A stretch of DNA of 64,000 nucleotides from an uncultured Collinsella sp. (GCA_900541795.1 UQLC01000003.1:80517-144516), one strand, 5' to 3'. Numbered from the stretch's first letter, positions 28,047 to 38,148 are shown. The notes: a model not told the origin generated them from the letters alone. Numbers and translations: made by a program.

Positions 28047-28083
28047 TATAAAACCTGCCAAAATGAACCTGTCCCTTTTTGGT
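28047..28083. repeat. GGGACAGGTTCATTTTGG repeat, copy 1
   Basis: Imperfect palindrome with arms AAAACCTGCCAAAA and TTTTTGGT around TGAACCTGTCCC. Related copies are at 36001, 38035 and 48011. Such short palindromes often belong to REP-type families mobilised by a Y1 transposase encoded elsewhere; none is in the window. Confidence 0.7.
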
Positions 28084-28136
28084 CGGCGTGAAATGGGTAA
28101 TACTAAAGAGTTATCCGACCAGATGGGAATTAATCG

Positions 28137-28838
<702 letters not shown>

Positions 28839-28843
28839 CGCCC

Positions 28844-31609
28844 ATGGATCAGGACCGCCAAAACAGCCAACGCCGCGACGCGCAGAACACGGAGCGCGAG
28901 CAGGATTTTACGACCTACCGCACTGCCCAAAGCTCAAACGATATGGTGCCGACGGTGTTTCGCCGCGGTGTCTACCGCACGATTCGCGGCAGCCTCAAAC
29001 GCTTCTTGTCTATCGTCGTGATCACCGCGCTCGGCGTGAGCGTGATGTGCGGCCTTAAGGCGGGTTGCGAGGACCTGTGCGATTCGGTTGACGCCTACTT
29101 CGACCAGCAAAATGTCTATGACATTAACGTGCAGTCGACCTATGGCCTGACTGACGATGATCTCGACGCCATCCAAGAGGTCGATGGCGTCGAAACGGCC
29201 GAGGGCATCTACACCGAGACCGCCTACACCGCCGTGGGCACAACGCGCGAGCGCGTGGTCGTGCAAAGTCTCTCCAAGGAGAATATCGATCAGCCAGTGC
29301 TCGTGAACGGCGATTTGCCCGAGAGCGCCGATGAGGTCGCGGTGACTTCGAAGTTCCTGAAGGCTTCGGGCAAAAAGCTCGGCGATACGGTGAGCTTTGC
29401 TGCCAACGATGCGAGCTCGTCGAACCAAAGCGCCAAGGATCAGTTTGCCGATGGCGATTACACCATCACGGCCGAGGTTCTCGATCCCACTGATGTGAGC
29501 TCCGACTCGACGGTCAACGCCTTCCGTGCCGCCTCGGCGGCGGACTATAAGTTCTATGTGAGCGAGGACGCCGCGACATCTTCTTCCTACTCCGCGGTCC
29601 ACGTGGTCGTCGAGGGAGCCAAGGATCTCAACTCATATTCGGATGCCTACGCGGCAAAGATCAATGAGGTCAAGGGCAATATAGAGAAGATCCGCGAGGA
29701 GCGTGAGAAGGCGCGCGCCCAGGAGCTGACGGTCGACACGCCGGCGAGCTTGGACGCGGCTGAGCGTCAGGCGAATATGCTCTTTGGGATTGAGCAGGAC
29801 AACATCAATCGCATGGCAGAGGGCAGCGAGGAGCGCGTGCAAGCGCAGACCGACCTGGATCAGCGCCGCGCCGCCGCCGACCAGCAGTTTGCCGATGCCC
29901 GCGCCGAGCTTTCCGATCTGGGCGAATGCACCTGGTACATCCAGGACCGCGGCAATATCGCAAGCTACTCGAGCGTGGAGAGCGATAGCTCGTCAATTGA
30001 GGCTATCGCCACGGTGTTCCCGTTCATCTTCTTTATCGTCGCCGTGCTCATCAGCCTTACCACCGCCACGCGTATGGTCGAGGAGGAGCGCACGCTCATC
30101 GGCCTGTATAAGGCGCTCGGCTATTCGCGCGGGCGCATCCTGTCCAAATACGTGGACTATGCGCTGTGGGCTTGTCTGATCGGCGGCGTGCTCGGCAACA
30201 TCATCGGATTTGTGGGCCTGCCGCTGTTCCTGTTTACGGTGTTCGACGACATGTACTCACTGCCCCAGATGCTACTTTCGTACGACATCGTGTCCTCGAT
30301 CGTTTCGGTGGCGCTGTTTGCCGTGGGCGTGGTGGGCGCCACGATTATCGCCTGCCGCCACGAGATGGCCGAGACCCCTGCCTCGCTCATGCGCCCCAAG
30401 GCGCCGCGTGCCGGCTCACGCATTCTGCTCGAGCGTATCGGATTTATCTGGCGCCGCATGGGCTTTTTGAACAAGGTGGCAGCGCGTAACCTGTTCCGCT
30501 ACAAAAAGCGCGCCTTTATGACCATCTTCGGCATCGCCGGCTGCACGGCGCTCGTGATTTGCGGCATGGGCATCCGCGATACGTCGGTGGCGCTTTCGCC
30601 CAAGCAGTACGGGCATATCACGCGCTATGACCTGCTGGCGGTTGCCAATCCCGACGATTTTTCGCAGACGTGCGCGGCATTGGATGAGCGAAGCGCAGCC
30701 AAGGATTCCGACGTGACCGTGACTTCGACGCTGCCGATTATGACCGACAGCGTCACCTTTACATTTGGCGGCAAGAGCGAGACCGTGCAGCTGATCGTGG
30801 TGCCCGATGACCGCACGAACGACCTGGACGACTACGCGCGTCTCGAGGATGAGTCCAAAGAGCCACTGTCTTTGCGTGACGGAGACGTGTATCTGAGCAA
30901 GAGTTCACAGCTGGTTCTTGGGATTCAGCCGGGCGACACGGCGCAGGTCCAGGATTCGTCGCTCAACGTCGCCAAGGTCAAAGTCAGCGACATCTCGCTC
31001 AACTATTTGGGCAACACGCTCTATATGACGCAGGGCACCTATGAGCGCGCGTTCGGCCGAAGCGCGCGTCTTAACGGCATCTTTGTGCTGCTTAAGGGCT
31101 CGTCGGCCGACCAGATTGCGTTTAGCAAGAATCTTAAGAGTGACGGTTGGCTCACCATCTCGAGCACGGCCGAACATTGGCAGAACTACGAGGCGAACTT
31201 CACTATCATCAATTCCGTCGTGGTGCTCGTGACCTTTATGGCGGCGTGCCTGTCGTTTGTGGTGGTGTTTACGCTGTCCAACACGAATATCTCCGAGCGC
31301 GAGCGCGAGCTGGCGACCATCAAGGTGCTTGGTTTCCGCCGTGGCGAGGTGCACCATTACGTCAACAAGGAGACGTTGATCCTCACGGCAATTGGCGCCG
31401 CGCTGGGCGTGCCACTGGGCGGCTTGCTGGCCGAGAGTTTTACGTACATTTTGCAGATGCCGTCGCTGTACTTTGATGTTGAGGTCGAGCCGCTAAGCTA
31501 CGTGCTCGCCGTGGTGCTTTCCTTTGGCTTTACGTTTATCGTCAACCTCGCCACCAATCGTACCCTCAACAAGATCGACATGGTCGGCGCCCTCAAGAGC
31601 GCCGAGTAG
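28844..31609 (+). CDS. FtsX-type ABC permease with large extracytoplasmic domains
   Basis: A 921-residue membrane protein with an N-terminal helix at about residues 55-75, a large outer domain to about 390, FtsX-type membrane bundles near residues 390-500, and a second outer domain ending in the C-terminal FtsX bundle (about 790-920). A predicted coiled coil rich in Glu, Arg and Ala lies near residues 275-345. The ATG at 28844 is preferred to a GTG at 28832 that overlaps the ATPase stop. The arrangement resembles Gram-positive bacitracin- or lantibiotic-type exporters and YtrF/MacB-like systems. Confidence 0.88.
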   Translation: MDQDRQNSQRRDAQNTEREQDFTTYRTAQSSNDMVPTVFRRGVYRTIRGSLKRFLSIVVITALGVSVMCGLKAGCEDLCDSVDAYFDQQNVYDINVQSTYGLTDDDLDAIQEVDGVETAEGIYTETAYTAVGTTRERVVVQSLSKENIDQPVLVNGDLPESADEVAVTSKFLKASGKKLGDTVSFAANDASSSNQSAKDQFADGDYTITAEVLDPTDVSSDSTVNAFRAASAADYKFYVSEDAATSSSYSAVHVVVEGAKDLNSYSDAYAAKINEVKGNIEKIREEREKARAQELTVDTPASLDAAERQANMLFGIEQDNINRMAEGSEERVQAQTDLDQRRAAADQQFADARAELSDLGECTWYIQDRGNIASYSSVESDSSSIEAIATVFPFIFFIVAVLISLTTATRMVEEERTLIGLYKALGYSRGRILSKYVDYALWACLIGGVLGNIIGFVGLPLFLFTVFDDMYSLPQMLLSYDIVSSIVSVALFAVGVVGATIIACRHEMAETPASLMRPKAPRAGSRILLERIGFIWRRMGFLNKVAARNLFRYKKRAFMTIFGIAGCTALVICGMGIRDTSVALSPKQYGHITRYDLLAVANPDDFSQTCAALDERSAAKDSDVTVTSTLPIMTDSVTFTFGGKSETVQLIVVPDDRTNDLDDYARLEDESKEPLSLRDGDVYLSKSSQLVLGIQPGDTAQVQDSSLNVAKVKVSDISLNYLGNTLYMTQGTYERAFGRSARLNGIFVLLKGSSADQIAFSKNLKSDGWLTISSTAEHWQNYEANFTIINSVVVLVTFMAACLSFVVVFTLSNTNISERERELATIKVLGFRRGEVHHYVNKETLILTAIGAALGVPLGGLLAESFTYILQMPSLYFDVEVEPLSYVLAVVLSFGFTFIVNLATNRTLNKIDMVGALKSAE

Positions 31610-31670
31610 CCTGTCCTGGGATTCAAGTTCTAGCGAGCTGCCGACGCGCCCGCAGCAGCATTTTTGCATA

Positions 31671-31715
31671 AACCGCCCCGCCAAATGCATACTTTGACGG
31701 GGCGGTTGCTTTTTG
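31671..31715 (+). terminator. Terminator after the FtsX-type permease
   Basis: ACCGCCCCGCCAAA-tgcatac-TTTGACGGGGCGGT followed by TGCTTTTT; a classical intrinsic terminator. Confidence 0.85.
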
Positions 31716-31744
31716 CCCACAGGTACCCCAGGGGGCGCCGTGCA

Positions 31745-31951
31745 AATTCCGGAGTATTCAGCGTCTCGGGGTCCGCGGGCGCGGGGGCGGGGGTGCAAAA
31801 CTGCGCTGAAAGCCCCGATTCTGAGTCCCAACGCCTCTAGAGCCGCTCGTTTTTTTACAGGATGCGGCCCATGGTGCCTGCTTTTCGCCCAAAATCCAGT
31901 ATGCAGGCACCCTCGGTTGCTGAATACTCCCAAAAATGCACGCCGCATCCT
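31745..31951. repeat. Nested inverted repeats in a non-coding region
   Basis: Three pairs are seen: GGAGTATTCAGC (31751) with GCTGAATACTCC (31919), AGGATGCGGC (31859) with GCCGCATCCT (31942), and GGTGCCTGC (31873) with GCAGGCACC (31903). The pairs overlap, so they may be two adjacent palindromic elements. No gene is recognised. Confidence 0.6.
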
Positions 31952-31974
31952 ACCCCAGGCACTCGTAGCAAGAA

Positions 31975-32159
31975 GACGAATAGCCTCGGCCTCCCTAGTT
32001 ACCGCAGGAGGCCCCAGGGCTTACCCCCCAAATCTTTCCGCAGGACGGAAGGACCCCGCCGCGCGAAGCGCACGGCGGGGTCCTGACATGTCCGAGGACG
32101 ATTTGGGAGGTAAGCCCTGGGGCCTCCGATGGGGGCGGTTACAGCCGAGGCTATTCGTC
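31975..32159 (-). repeat. Long covarying hairpin, copy D (after pfk)
   Basis: Read on the minus strand: outer arms GACGAATAGCCTCGGC and GGCCCCAGGGCTTACC..CCAAATC with their inverse, internal loop GTCCTC / TGCGGAAA, helix GGAC/GTCC, ATGTC opposite TCC, inner arm AGGACCCCGCCG. The outermost arm includes the pfk stop and its last two codons. Confidence 0.8.
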
Positions 32160-33230
32160 GCCGAAGCTGATGCCCAACGCCTTGGCCTCGCGCACCAGAT
32201 CGCTCTGGGGATCGACAAACTTGAGCTTGCCGGCGACCTCCTCGAGCGGCATGTGGCACATCTTGCCATCACGCAGGGCAATCATATAGCCAAACTCGCC
32301 GCGCAGGCAGCCGAGCGCTGCCTCGACGCCGCACTGGGTCGCAAAGATGCGGTCCTGGGCGTCGGGCTGACCGCCGCGCTGCGTGTGGCCGGGGATGGCG
32401 ACGCGGGTCTCGCGACCGGTCTTGGCCTCGATCTCCTTGGCGATGTCGTACACGATTGACGGGCTCGTGCGCTCGGCGAGCTTCTTCTTGTACTCCTTCT
32501 TGGACAGCGCCGCGTCCTCCTTGGAGATAGCGCCCTCGGCGACGGCCACGATGGTAAAGCGGCTGCCGGTTTCCATGCGATGCTCGATGGTCTTGATGAC
32601 GTTATCCATGTCGTAGGGGATCTCGGGAATCAAGATGACATCCGCGCCGCCCGCGACGCCGGCGTACAGCGGGATCCAGCCAACCTTGTGGCCCATGATC
32701 TCGATAACGAACACGCGGCCGTGGCTCGAAGCGGTGGTGTGGATGTCGTCGATGCACTTGGTGGCGACGTCGATGGCGCTCGTAAAGCCAAACGTCAGCT
32801 CGGTGCCCCAGGTGTCGTTATCGATGGTCTTGGGCAGGGCGATAACGTTGAGGCCCTCTTCGCGCAGGCGGTTGGCGGTCTTGGTGGAGCCGTTACCGCC
32901 CAGCATAAACAGGCAGTCGAGCTGCAGCTTATGATAGGTGTGGACCATTGCGGGCACCTTCTCGACGCCATCGGCCTCGGGAGTATCCAGGCGCTTGAAC
33001 GGTGTGCGGCTCGTGCCCAGGATGGTGCCGCCGCGGGTGAGGATACCGCTAAAATCGGCGGGCGTCATGACGCGGAACCTGCTGTAGATAAGGCCCTGGT
33101 AGCCGTCCTCAAAACCATAGATCTCGATAGGTTCTTCGCTATTGGTCATAAGCGTTTTGACGATGCCGCGCATGGTGGCGTTGAGCGCCTGACAGTCGCC
33201 GCCACTGGTAAGAAGACCGATCCTGAGCAT
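32151..33230 (-). CDS. pfk: 6-phosphofructokinase, long clostridial-type subfamily
   Basis: Phosphorylates fructose-6-phosphate in glycolysis; 359 residues, longer than E. coli PfkA (320). Motifs are LLTSGGDCQALNATMRG, GGNGSTKTA, the catalytic PKTIDND and IEIMGHKVGW. At the donor-selecting sites it has Gly (ATP-type) after GGN and Lys before TIDND (found in PPi-type and mixed enzymes), with Asn where E. coli has the Mg-binding Asp103. This pattern belongs to a known anaerobe subfamily, so donor choice (ATP or PPi) cannot be fixed from sequence. Confidence 0.92.
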   Translation of the reverse strand: MLRIGLLTSGGDCQALNATMRGIVKTLMTNSEEPIEIYGFEDGYQGLIYSRFRVMTPADFSGILTRGGTILGTSRTPFKRLDTPEADGVEKVPAMVHTYHKLQLDCLFMLGGNGSTKTANRLREEGLNVIALPKTIDNDTWGTELTFGFTSAIDVATKCIDDIHTTASSHGRVFVIEIMGHKVGWIPLYAGVAGGADVILIPEIPYDMDNVIKTIEHRMETGSRFTIVAVAEGAISKEDAALSKKEYKKKLAERTSPSIVYDIAKEIEAKTGRETRVAIPGHTQRGGQPDAQDRIFATQCGVEAALGCLRGEFGYMIALRDGKMCHMPLEEVAGKLKFVDPQSDLVREAKALGISFGDE

Positions 33231-33369
33231 GATGAATCCTTCCGGGCAAGTTATAACATGCGCATAAGTTTACCCCCGCACACTGTTGATACGGGGGTAA
33301 AACGTGTTAGCTCAAGCGTATGGAAATGTAAGCAACGTCAGGGAACGTAAGGACGACGGTGCCATCTCC

Positions 33370-34455
33370 TTACAGCGCGAAGGCGTCGACGTCGCCCCAG
33401 TGGCGGCGCAGCGTGATGGCGGCGGCGGGTTCGGTATTGTCAAAGACGACCGACCATTGTGTATTGCTGGTGATGTCTTCCGGATTGGGCTCTTGCGCTG
33501 CGGCGCGTAGGGCCTTCCAAGCGACTGTCTCGTCCTGGGCACCGACATGGGCGTCAAGGACATCGGCGATTGCGATGGCGCGCTCTTTACCATGGCCCAG
33601 CTCGCCATTCTTTTGGTTGGGCAGCACTTCGTCGCCATAGCAGGCGTAGAAGTTCGTAACCTGGCGTACAGGAGTCGCTTTGAAAGCACGGTCCGGATCG
33701 CGCGGATCCCACTCTACTACGCGCGCGTCACCGGCGGCGTCGTTGATAAAGAAGTGGTAATCGCGTCCTGCCATGGCGTGCATGTCGTAGGCGGAAAGCA
33801 GGTCGACAGCTTCTTGCGTGGTGGCGGCACGGTCGAGCACCAGACGGATGGCGAGCGAGGTATTGATGACGGGGCGTTGCGCGTCCTGGTCACAGGGCTT
33901 GGAATCCAGGGTGAGTACGGCAATGGACACGCCGCATTCGTTAACACCGTCGAGCTGGCCAAACGGGCCCATGAGTGCGGCGGCCCGTCCGGCGACGGAG
34001 TCAAGCGGAGTGTTATCGCCCAGGTTGTTAAGGGCGGCAAACCCGATGGAGGCATAGCCGCCGCGTGGGTGATTGCGCACCAGCAGCGCCGAGGTGTCGT
34101 CCTTAAAGTCGTAATTGCGACCGGTGCGCACGCGGCCTTCGGCATCTACGGCGACAAAAGCGCTGCAGGCAAACTGGGGCGCCTGGACATGTACCGGCAC
34201 ACCGGGCAGCACCTGCGCCACCACGGCATCGATGTAGGCCTGGTCGTCGCGCACGCCAGCGGCGATGATGCGATTAAGATCGTAGTCGTAGGCGATGTCG
34301 ATTGCGTACAGGTCATAGCCATCCGCGTAGCCGGTCAAGCGTTTGAGCGACGCGGCGGACTTGATTTGCTTGTGATAAACGATACCGGTGGCAGCGGCAA
34401 GGCTGACGGCGACTCCCGCGACACCGCAGGCGATGGCAATGTTACGTGGCTTCAT
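33370..34455 (-). CDS. Membrane-anchored Ntn-hydrolase, choloylglycine hydrolase/C45-like
   Basis: A 361-residue protein with an N-terminal membrane anchor (about residues 6-26, AIACGVAGVAVSLAAATGIV). The domain contains FACSAFVAVDAEGR followed by TGRNYDF, the pattern where a processed cysteine acts as nucleophile in linear-amide hydrolases. GVNECGVSIAVL and the later DVVEWD-like strand also fit. The Cys is not directly after the anchor, so N-terminal processing would be needed for activity. The substrate could be an acyl amide or a bile-salt-like compound; bile-salt hydrolase identity is not claimed. Confidence 0.72.
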   Translation of the reverse strand: MKPRNIAIACGVAGVAVSLAAATGIVYHKQIKSAASLKRLTGYADGYDLYAIDIAYDYDLNRIIAAGVRDDQAYIDAVVAQVLPGVPVHVQAPQFACSAFVAVDAEGRVRTGRNYDFKDDTSALLVRNHPRGGYASIGFAALNNLGDNTPLDSVAGRAAALMGPFGQLDGVNECGVSIAVLTLDSKPCDQDAQRPVINTSLAIRLVLDRAATTQEAVDLLSAYDMHAMAGRDYHFFINDAAGDARVVEWDPRDPDRAFKATPVRQVTNFYACYGDEVLPNQKNGELGHGKERAIAIADVLDAHVGAQDETVAWKALRAAAQEPNPEDITSNTQWSVVFDNTEPAAAITLRRHWGDVDAFAL

Positions 34456-34616
34456 GGCGGCTCCTCTCGTCCTGTTAGCGTAATTGTCGCAAAAGGTGCA
34501 CGGGCATGATGGCTCAACTTGGTGAGCGGTGCGGGATTAAACACGGAATGAAGAGTGCAGCGCTGGCGTGGCGGGGTATGCTGGAGGGGACCATCAACCC
34601 AGCGAAAGGGGAGAGC

Positions 34617-36002
34617 ATGACGGATCAGGAAACGCCCGAGCGCGCGCACGTGACGGCCGACGATATCGAGGCTGCCAACGACCTTATCGACTTTATCGAG
34701 GCATGCCCCAGCATGTTCCATACGGCAGCGACCATTATGGCCGAGCTCGACGAGGCGGGCTTTACCTACCTGCCCGAGAATGCGGCGTGGGACATCGAGC
34801 CGGGCGGGCGTTATTACACGCAGCGCAACACCTCGAGCGTTGTTGCCTTTAAGGTGGGCGAGGACCTGGCCGCGACGTGGGGCGAGGACGGCGTTGCCGG
34901 CGACTACCATTTTCAGCTGACGGCGTCGCACAGCGACTCGCCTACGTTTAAGGTTAAGGCCGTCCCCGAGCTCGACGGCGCAGGCGAGACGCTGCGTCTG
35001 AACACCGAGGCCTACGGCGGCATGATCGACTACACCTGGTTCGATCGTCCGCTGGCGCTCGCGGGCCGCGTACTGGTGCGCGAGGGCGACCGTATTGAGA
35101 GCCGCCTGCTTACCACCGAGCGCGAGGTTGCCATTATTCCGAGCCTTGCCATCCATATGAACCGTGGCGTTAACGAGAGCTTTGCTCCCAACCGAGCCGT
35201 TGACCTGTGCCCGCTCATCAGCGCCGGTGAACTCAAGCAGGGAGATTTTGACGCTCTGATTGCCGATGAGCTGGACGTTGAGCCCGAGCAAATTTTGGGC
35301 CGCGATCTGTTCCTGGTCAATCGTCAGGATGCGCGCATTTGGGGCTGGGCCGACGAGTTTATCTCGACGCCCAAGCTCGACGACCTGGCCTGCGCCTATA
35401 CCTCGCTGCAGGCATTTTTGGGTGCTGAGAACGCGCGCGATATCTCGGTCTTCTGCTGCTTTGATAACGAGGAGGTTGGCTCCGAGACCAAGCAGGGAGC
35501 CATGTCGACGTTCTTGGCCGATGCGCTGCGCCGCATTAACGGATCGCTGGGCTTCGATGACGAGTCGTACCATCGCGCACTTGCCGCCTCGATGCTCGTG
35601 AGCTGCGATAATGCGCATGCCGTGCATCCCAACCACGCCGAGAAGTGCGATGCCCGCAACCAGGTCGTGCTCAACGGCGGCATCGTTATCAAGGAAGCCG
35701 CCAACCAGCACTACTGCACCGATGCCTTTAGCCGCGCGGTGTTCCAGGCTATTTGCGATGACGCCGACGTGCCCACGCAGGCCTTCGCCAACAAGAGTGA
35801 TATGGCCGGCGGCTCCACCCTGGGCAACCTGTCGAACATGCAGGCGAGCATGCACGCCGTAGACGTGGGCCTGCCGCAGCTGGCCATGCACTCGAGCTAC
35901 GAGACCGGCGGCGTGCGCGACGTGATGTGTGCCATCCGCGCCCTCACGGCCTTCTACGAGCGCAACCTCAACATCAACGGCGCCGAAAGCGTGGAGCTAT
36001 AA
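34617..36002 (+). CDS. M18-family aminopeptidase
   Basis: Metal-dependent aspartyl-type aminopeptidase of 461 residues, cytoplasmic. Metal ligands are visible in TASHSDSPTFKVK (His/Asp), CFDNEEVGSETKQGA (Glu pair) and the C-terminal HSSYETGGVRD. ANQHYCTDAF and NKSDMAGGSTLGN are also typical of M18. The ATG at 34617 follows GAAAGGGGAGAGC, placing the start 37 codons after the longer open frame begins. It is divergent from the Ntn-hydrolase gene. Confidence 0.93.
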   Translation: MTDQETPERAHVTADDIEAANDLIDFIEACPSMFHTAATIMAELDEAGFTYLPENAAWDIEPGGRYYTQRNTSSVVAFKVGEDLAATWGEDGVAGDYHFQLTASHSDSPTFKVKAVPELDGAGETLRLNTEAYGGMIDYTWFDRPLALAGRVLVREGDRIESRLLTTEREVAIIPSLAIHMNRGVNESFAPNRAVDLCPLISAGELKQGDFDALIADELDVEPEQILGRDLFLVNRQDARIWGWADEFISTPKLDDLACAYTSLQAFLGAENARDISVFCCFDNEEVGSETKQGAMSTFLADALRRINGSLGFDDESYHRALAASMLVSCDNAHAVHPNHAEKCDARNQVVLNGGIVIKEAANQHYCTDAFSRAVFQAICDDADVPTQAFANKSDMAGGSTLGNLSNMQASMHAVDVGLPQLAMHSSYETGGVRDVMCAIRALTAFYERNLNINGAESVEL

Positions 36003-36042
36003 AACCTACCAAAAAGGGACAGGTTCATTTTGGCAGGTTTTA
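36001..36042. repeat. GGGACAGGTTCATTTTGG repeat, copy 2
   Basis: AAAACCTACCAAAAAGGG..TTTTGGCAGGTTTT, overlapping the last bases of the M18 gene stop. Same family as the copies at 28047, 38035 and 48011. Confidence 0.75.
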
Positions 36043-36088
36043 TCTGGACGAATGCAAAGGGTGAAACCGAACTAGATCGGTGATACGT

Positions 36089-36125
36089 AGCCGCCGAGGT
36101 GCAGTGTGCCTCGGCGGCTTTTTGT
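36089..36125 (+). terminator. Terminator after the M18 gene
   Basis: AGCCGCCGAGG-tgcagtgtg-CCTCGGCGGCT followed by TTTTG. Confidence 0.85.
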
Positions 36126-36218
36126 GTACAGAGTACGGCTAATGCTTATAAATGCTATACATGCTTTACGTATCTACCATAGAGTTTTATGATGATTATA
36201 AAGTATTAAGGAGAGGTC

Positions 36219-36599
36219 ATGACCATAACAGCCGCTCAGATCAACGTACGTCTCGATGCCGATCTTAAAAGGAGTGGGGATGCCGCTCTCTCCAGGGCCG
36301 GTATGACGCCGAGCCAGGCGGTGCGAGCGCTCTGGCGGCTTGCGGCGTCGCTGGCTGATCGGCCCGGCGCGCTCCAGGACATCCTTTCGCCCGGTCGTGC
36401 CCGGGCGGAACAGCGCGAGCGCGAAAAGGCCGCTAAACGTAAGCTCGAGCTCATGGATCAGGGGTCGAAGCTGTTCGCTGCCGCTTGCCGTGAGTCGGGA
36501 ATCGATATGGTCAAGGCTCAGCCCTCGGGCGATGAAGAACTCAAACGGAACGCCTACGCGGATCGCTACGGCGAGGAGATGAGCTGGCTCTATGAGTGA
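36219..36599 (+). CDS. RelB/DinJ-like antitoxin
   Basis: A 126-residue protein whose start AAQINVRLDADLKRSGDAAL and MTPSQAVRALWR form a ribbon-helix-helix of the RelB/DinJ type. A charged helical tail (REREKAAKRKLELMDQ) probably wraps the toxin. AAGGAGAGG precedes the ATG. Its stop overlaps the PIN toxin start by eight bases. It would bind the A+T-rich palindromic promoter region upstream and repress the pair. Confidence 0.83.
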   Translation: MTITAAQINVRLDADLKRSGDAALSRAGMTPSQAVRALWRLAASLADRPGALQDILSPGRARAEQREREKAAKRKLELMDQGSKLFAAACRESGIDMVKAQPSGDEELKRNAYADRYGEEMSWLYE

Positions 36600-37083
36600 G
36601 ACTCCAAGGCGCATCTTGGTTGACACCAACGTGTGGCTCGATTACTTCATTCCCTCACGACGTGGTCGTTCGGTGGCGATTGAGTTTTTACGCGATGCAT
36701 GCACGGCGCAGGTGGATTTGCTGTATGCGGCGACATCGTCCAAAGATCTGTTCTATTTGATTTCGAGCGAACATAAGGCGTGGTATCGGCGCGAGCATGG
36801 CTCGCTATCCCAAGATGCCGCCGTGGCGGCGACATCACTTGCATGGGATTGCCTCGACGTGTTGTCGCAACTTGCCACGCCGGTACCCTGCGACCTGAGT
36901 GACATATGGATGGCGAGCAAGCAGCGTAAGCTCCATAGCGATTACGAAGACGATTTAATCATTGCGGCAGCAATGCGCGCAAAGGCAGACCTTCTGGTCA
37001 CCAACGATGCCAAACTCTGTTCACACGCACCCGTCGCAGCAATGAGTGTAGTAGACGCAAGAAACTACCTGACGTCCTTCTAG
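36592..37083 (+). CDS. PIN-domain ribonuclease toxin
   Basis: A 163-residue PIN protein, probably an RNase. The acidic residues are in LVDTNVWLDYF (first Asp), DYEDDLIIAAAM (central acidic cluster) and LLVTNDAKL (last Asp), matching PIN metal ligands. It overlaps the RelB-like antitoxin gene. An unusual pairing is implied because RelB usually accompanies RelE/YafQ rather than PIN toxins, although mixed pairs occur. Its end overlaps the converging dehydrogenase gene by four bases. Confidence 0.85.
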   Translation: MSETPRRILVDTNVWLDYFIPSRRGRSVAIEFLRDACTAQVDLLYAATSSKDLFYLISSEHKAWYRREHGSLSQDAAVAATSLAWDCLDVLSQLATPVPCDLSDIWMASKQRKLHSDYEDDLIIAAAMRAKADLLVTNDAKLCSHAPVAAMSVVDARNYLTSF

Positions 37084-38015
37084 TGTTCGATCCAACAACG
37101 TAAAGTTTCGCCGGCTTGCAGGTGACGCAGATTCTCTGCGGCAATGTCGACCACATTATTGAGCGTGGCTGCCAGGTGGAACCAGCCGGAGACGTGCGGC
37201 GTGATGAGCATGTTGGGCGCATCCCACAGGGGGCTTGTCTTGGGCAGCGGCTCGGGGTCGGTGACGTCGACCGCGGCGCCGGCGAGATGTCCCGACTCCA
37301 AGGCGGCAACCAAGTCGTCGGCGACCACAAGATCGCCGCGGCCGCCGTTGGCAAAGAAGGCGCCCGGTTTCATCGCGGCGAAGAACTCGGCGTTCGCCAG
37401 GCCGCGGGTCTCGGGTGTGCTGGGCATAAAGGATGCGACGATGTCAGCCTCGGCCAGGCGCTCGGATAGGGCGTCCATGCCGTCCATGTCCTCAAACACA
37501 ATGGGGTAGACGAGCGGATGGCGCTTGATGCCGCGGACGTGCGCGCCCATGCCGCGGCAGAGCGTGGCGAAGTGGCCGCCGATATCGCCCGCGCCCAGCA
37601 CCAGCACATTGGCGCTTTTGAGCGAGGTGACCGGCCCCAAATCCTCCCAGCGATGCTCGCGCTGCAAGTCGTGATAGCCGGGCAGGCGCTTCATCATGGA
37701 AAGGACCATGGCAAACATGTGCTCGCTCACAGCCTGGCCGTAGGCGCCCACCGAGCAGGAAAGCTTAGCGTCGGCTGGCACGGTGCCGGCGGCCAAGTAA
37801 TCGTCATAGCCCGCGGTCTGCAGTTGCAACAGCTGGAGATGCTCGCATGCTGTGAGCATGTCAGGGTCGATGTTGCCCAAGATCACGTCGGCATCGGCGA
37901 CCTGCTCGCGCGTGGCGGCGTCGGCGCTCGTGTAGATAAAGTCCTCGCCCGGAGCGCTCGACTCGAGGATCGCGCGATGGCGGTCGTTGACGGGCAGCAA
38001 AACCAGGATGTTCAC
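37080..38015 (-). CDS. D-2-hydroxyacid dehydrogenase
   Basis: NAD(P)-dependent 2-hydroxyacid dehydrogenase of 311 residues. The dinucleotide motif is VLGAGDIGGHFATLCRGMGA. Catalytic elements are the Arg in NGGRGDLVV, the acidic residue in DVTDPEPLP and the His in ITPHVSGW. The N-terminal domain begins MNILVLLPVNDRHRAIL. It resembles glyoxylate/hydroxypyruvate or phosphoglycerate-type reductases; the substrate is not resolved. No biosynthetic partner is adjacent. Confidence 0.87.
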   Translation of the reverse strand: MNILVLLPVNDRHRAILESSAPGEDFIYTSADAATREQVADADVILGNIDPDMLTACEHLQLLQLQTAGYDDYLAAGTVPADAKLSCSVGAYGQAVSEHMFAMVLSMMKRLPGYHDLQREHRWEDLGPVTSLKSANVLVLGAGDIGGHFATLCRGMGAHVRGIKRHPLVYPIVFEDMDGMDALSERLAEADIVASFMPSTPETRGLANAEFFAAMKPGAFFANGGRGDLVVADDLVAALESGHLAGAAVDVTDPEPLPKTSPLWDAPNMLITPHVSGWFHLAATLNNVVDIAAENLRHLQAGETLRCWIEH

Positions 38016-38034
38016 AAGCAGTCCTTTCCGCTCG

Positions 38035-38072
38035 ACCTACCAAAAAGGGACAGGTTTATTTTGGCAGGTTGT
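38035..38072. repeat. GGGACAGGTTCATTTTGG repeat, copy 3
   Basis: ACCTACCAAAAAGGGACAGG then TTTATTTTGGCAGGT; one base differs from copy 2 in the core. It lies just upstream of the 2-hydroxyacid dehydrogenase start. Confidence 0.75.
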
Positions 38073-38094
38073 ATCAGGCAAAACGCTATAAAAA

Positions 38095-38139
38095 CGCCGG
38101 GCTACGCGATGGTTAACATATCCATCGCGTAGCCCGGCG
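38095..38139 (-). terminator. Terminator after the methionine aminopeptidase gene
   Basis: On the minus strand CGCCGGGCTACGCGATGG pairs with CCATCGCGTAGCCCGGCG around a nine-base loop and is followed by TTTTTATAG. A strong intrinsic terminator. Confidence 0.85.
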
Positions 38140-38148
38140 CATCCACAG

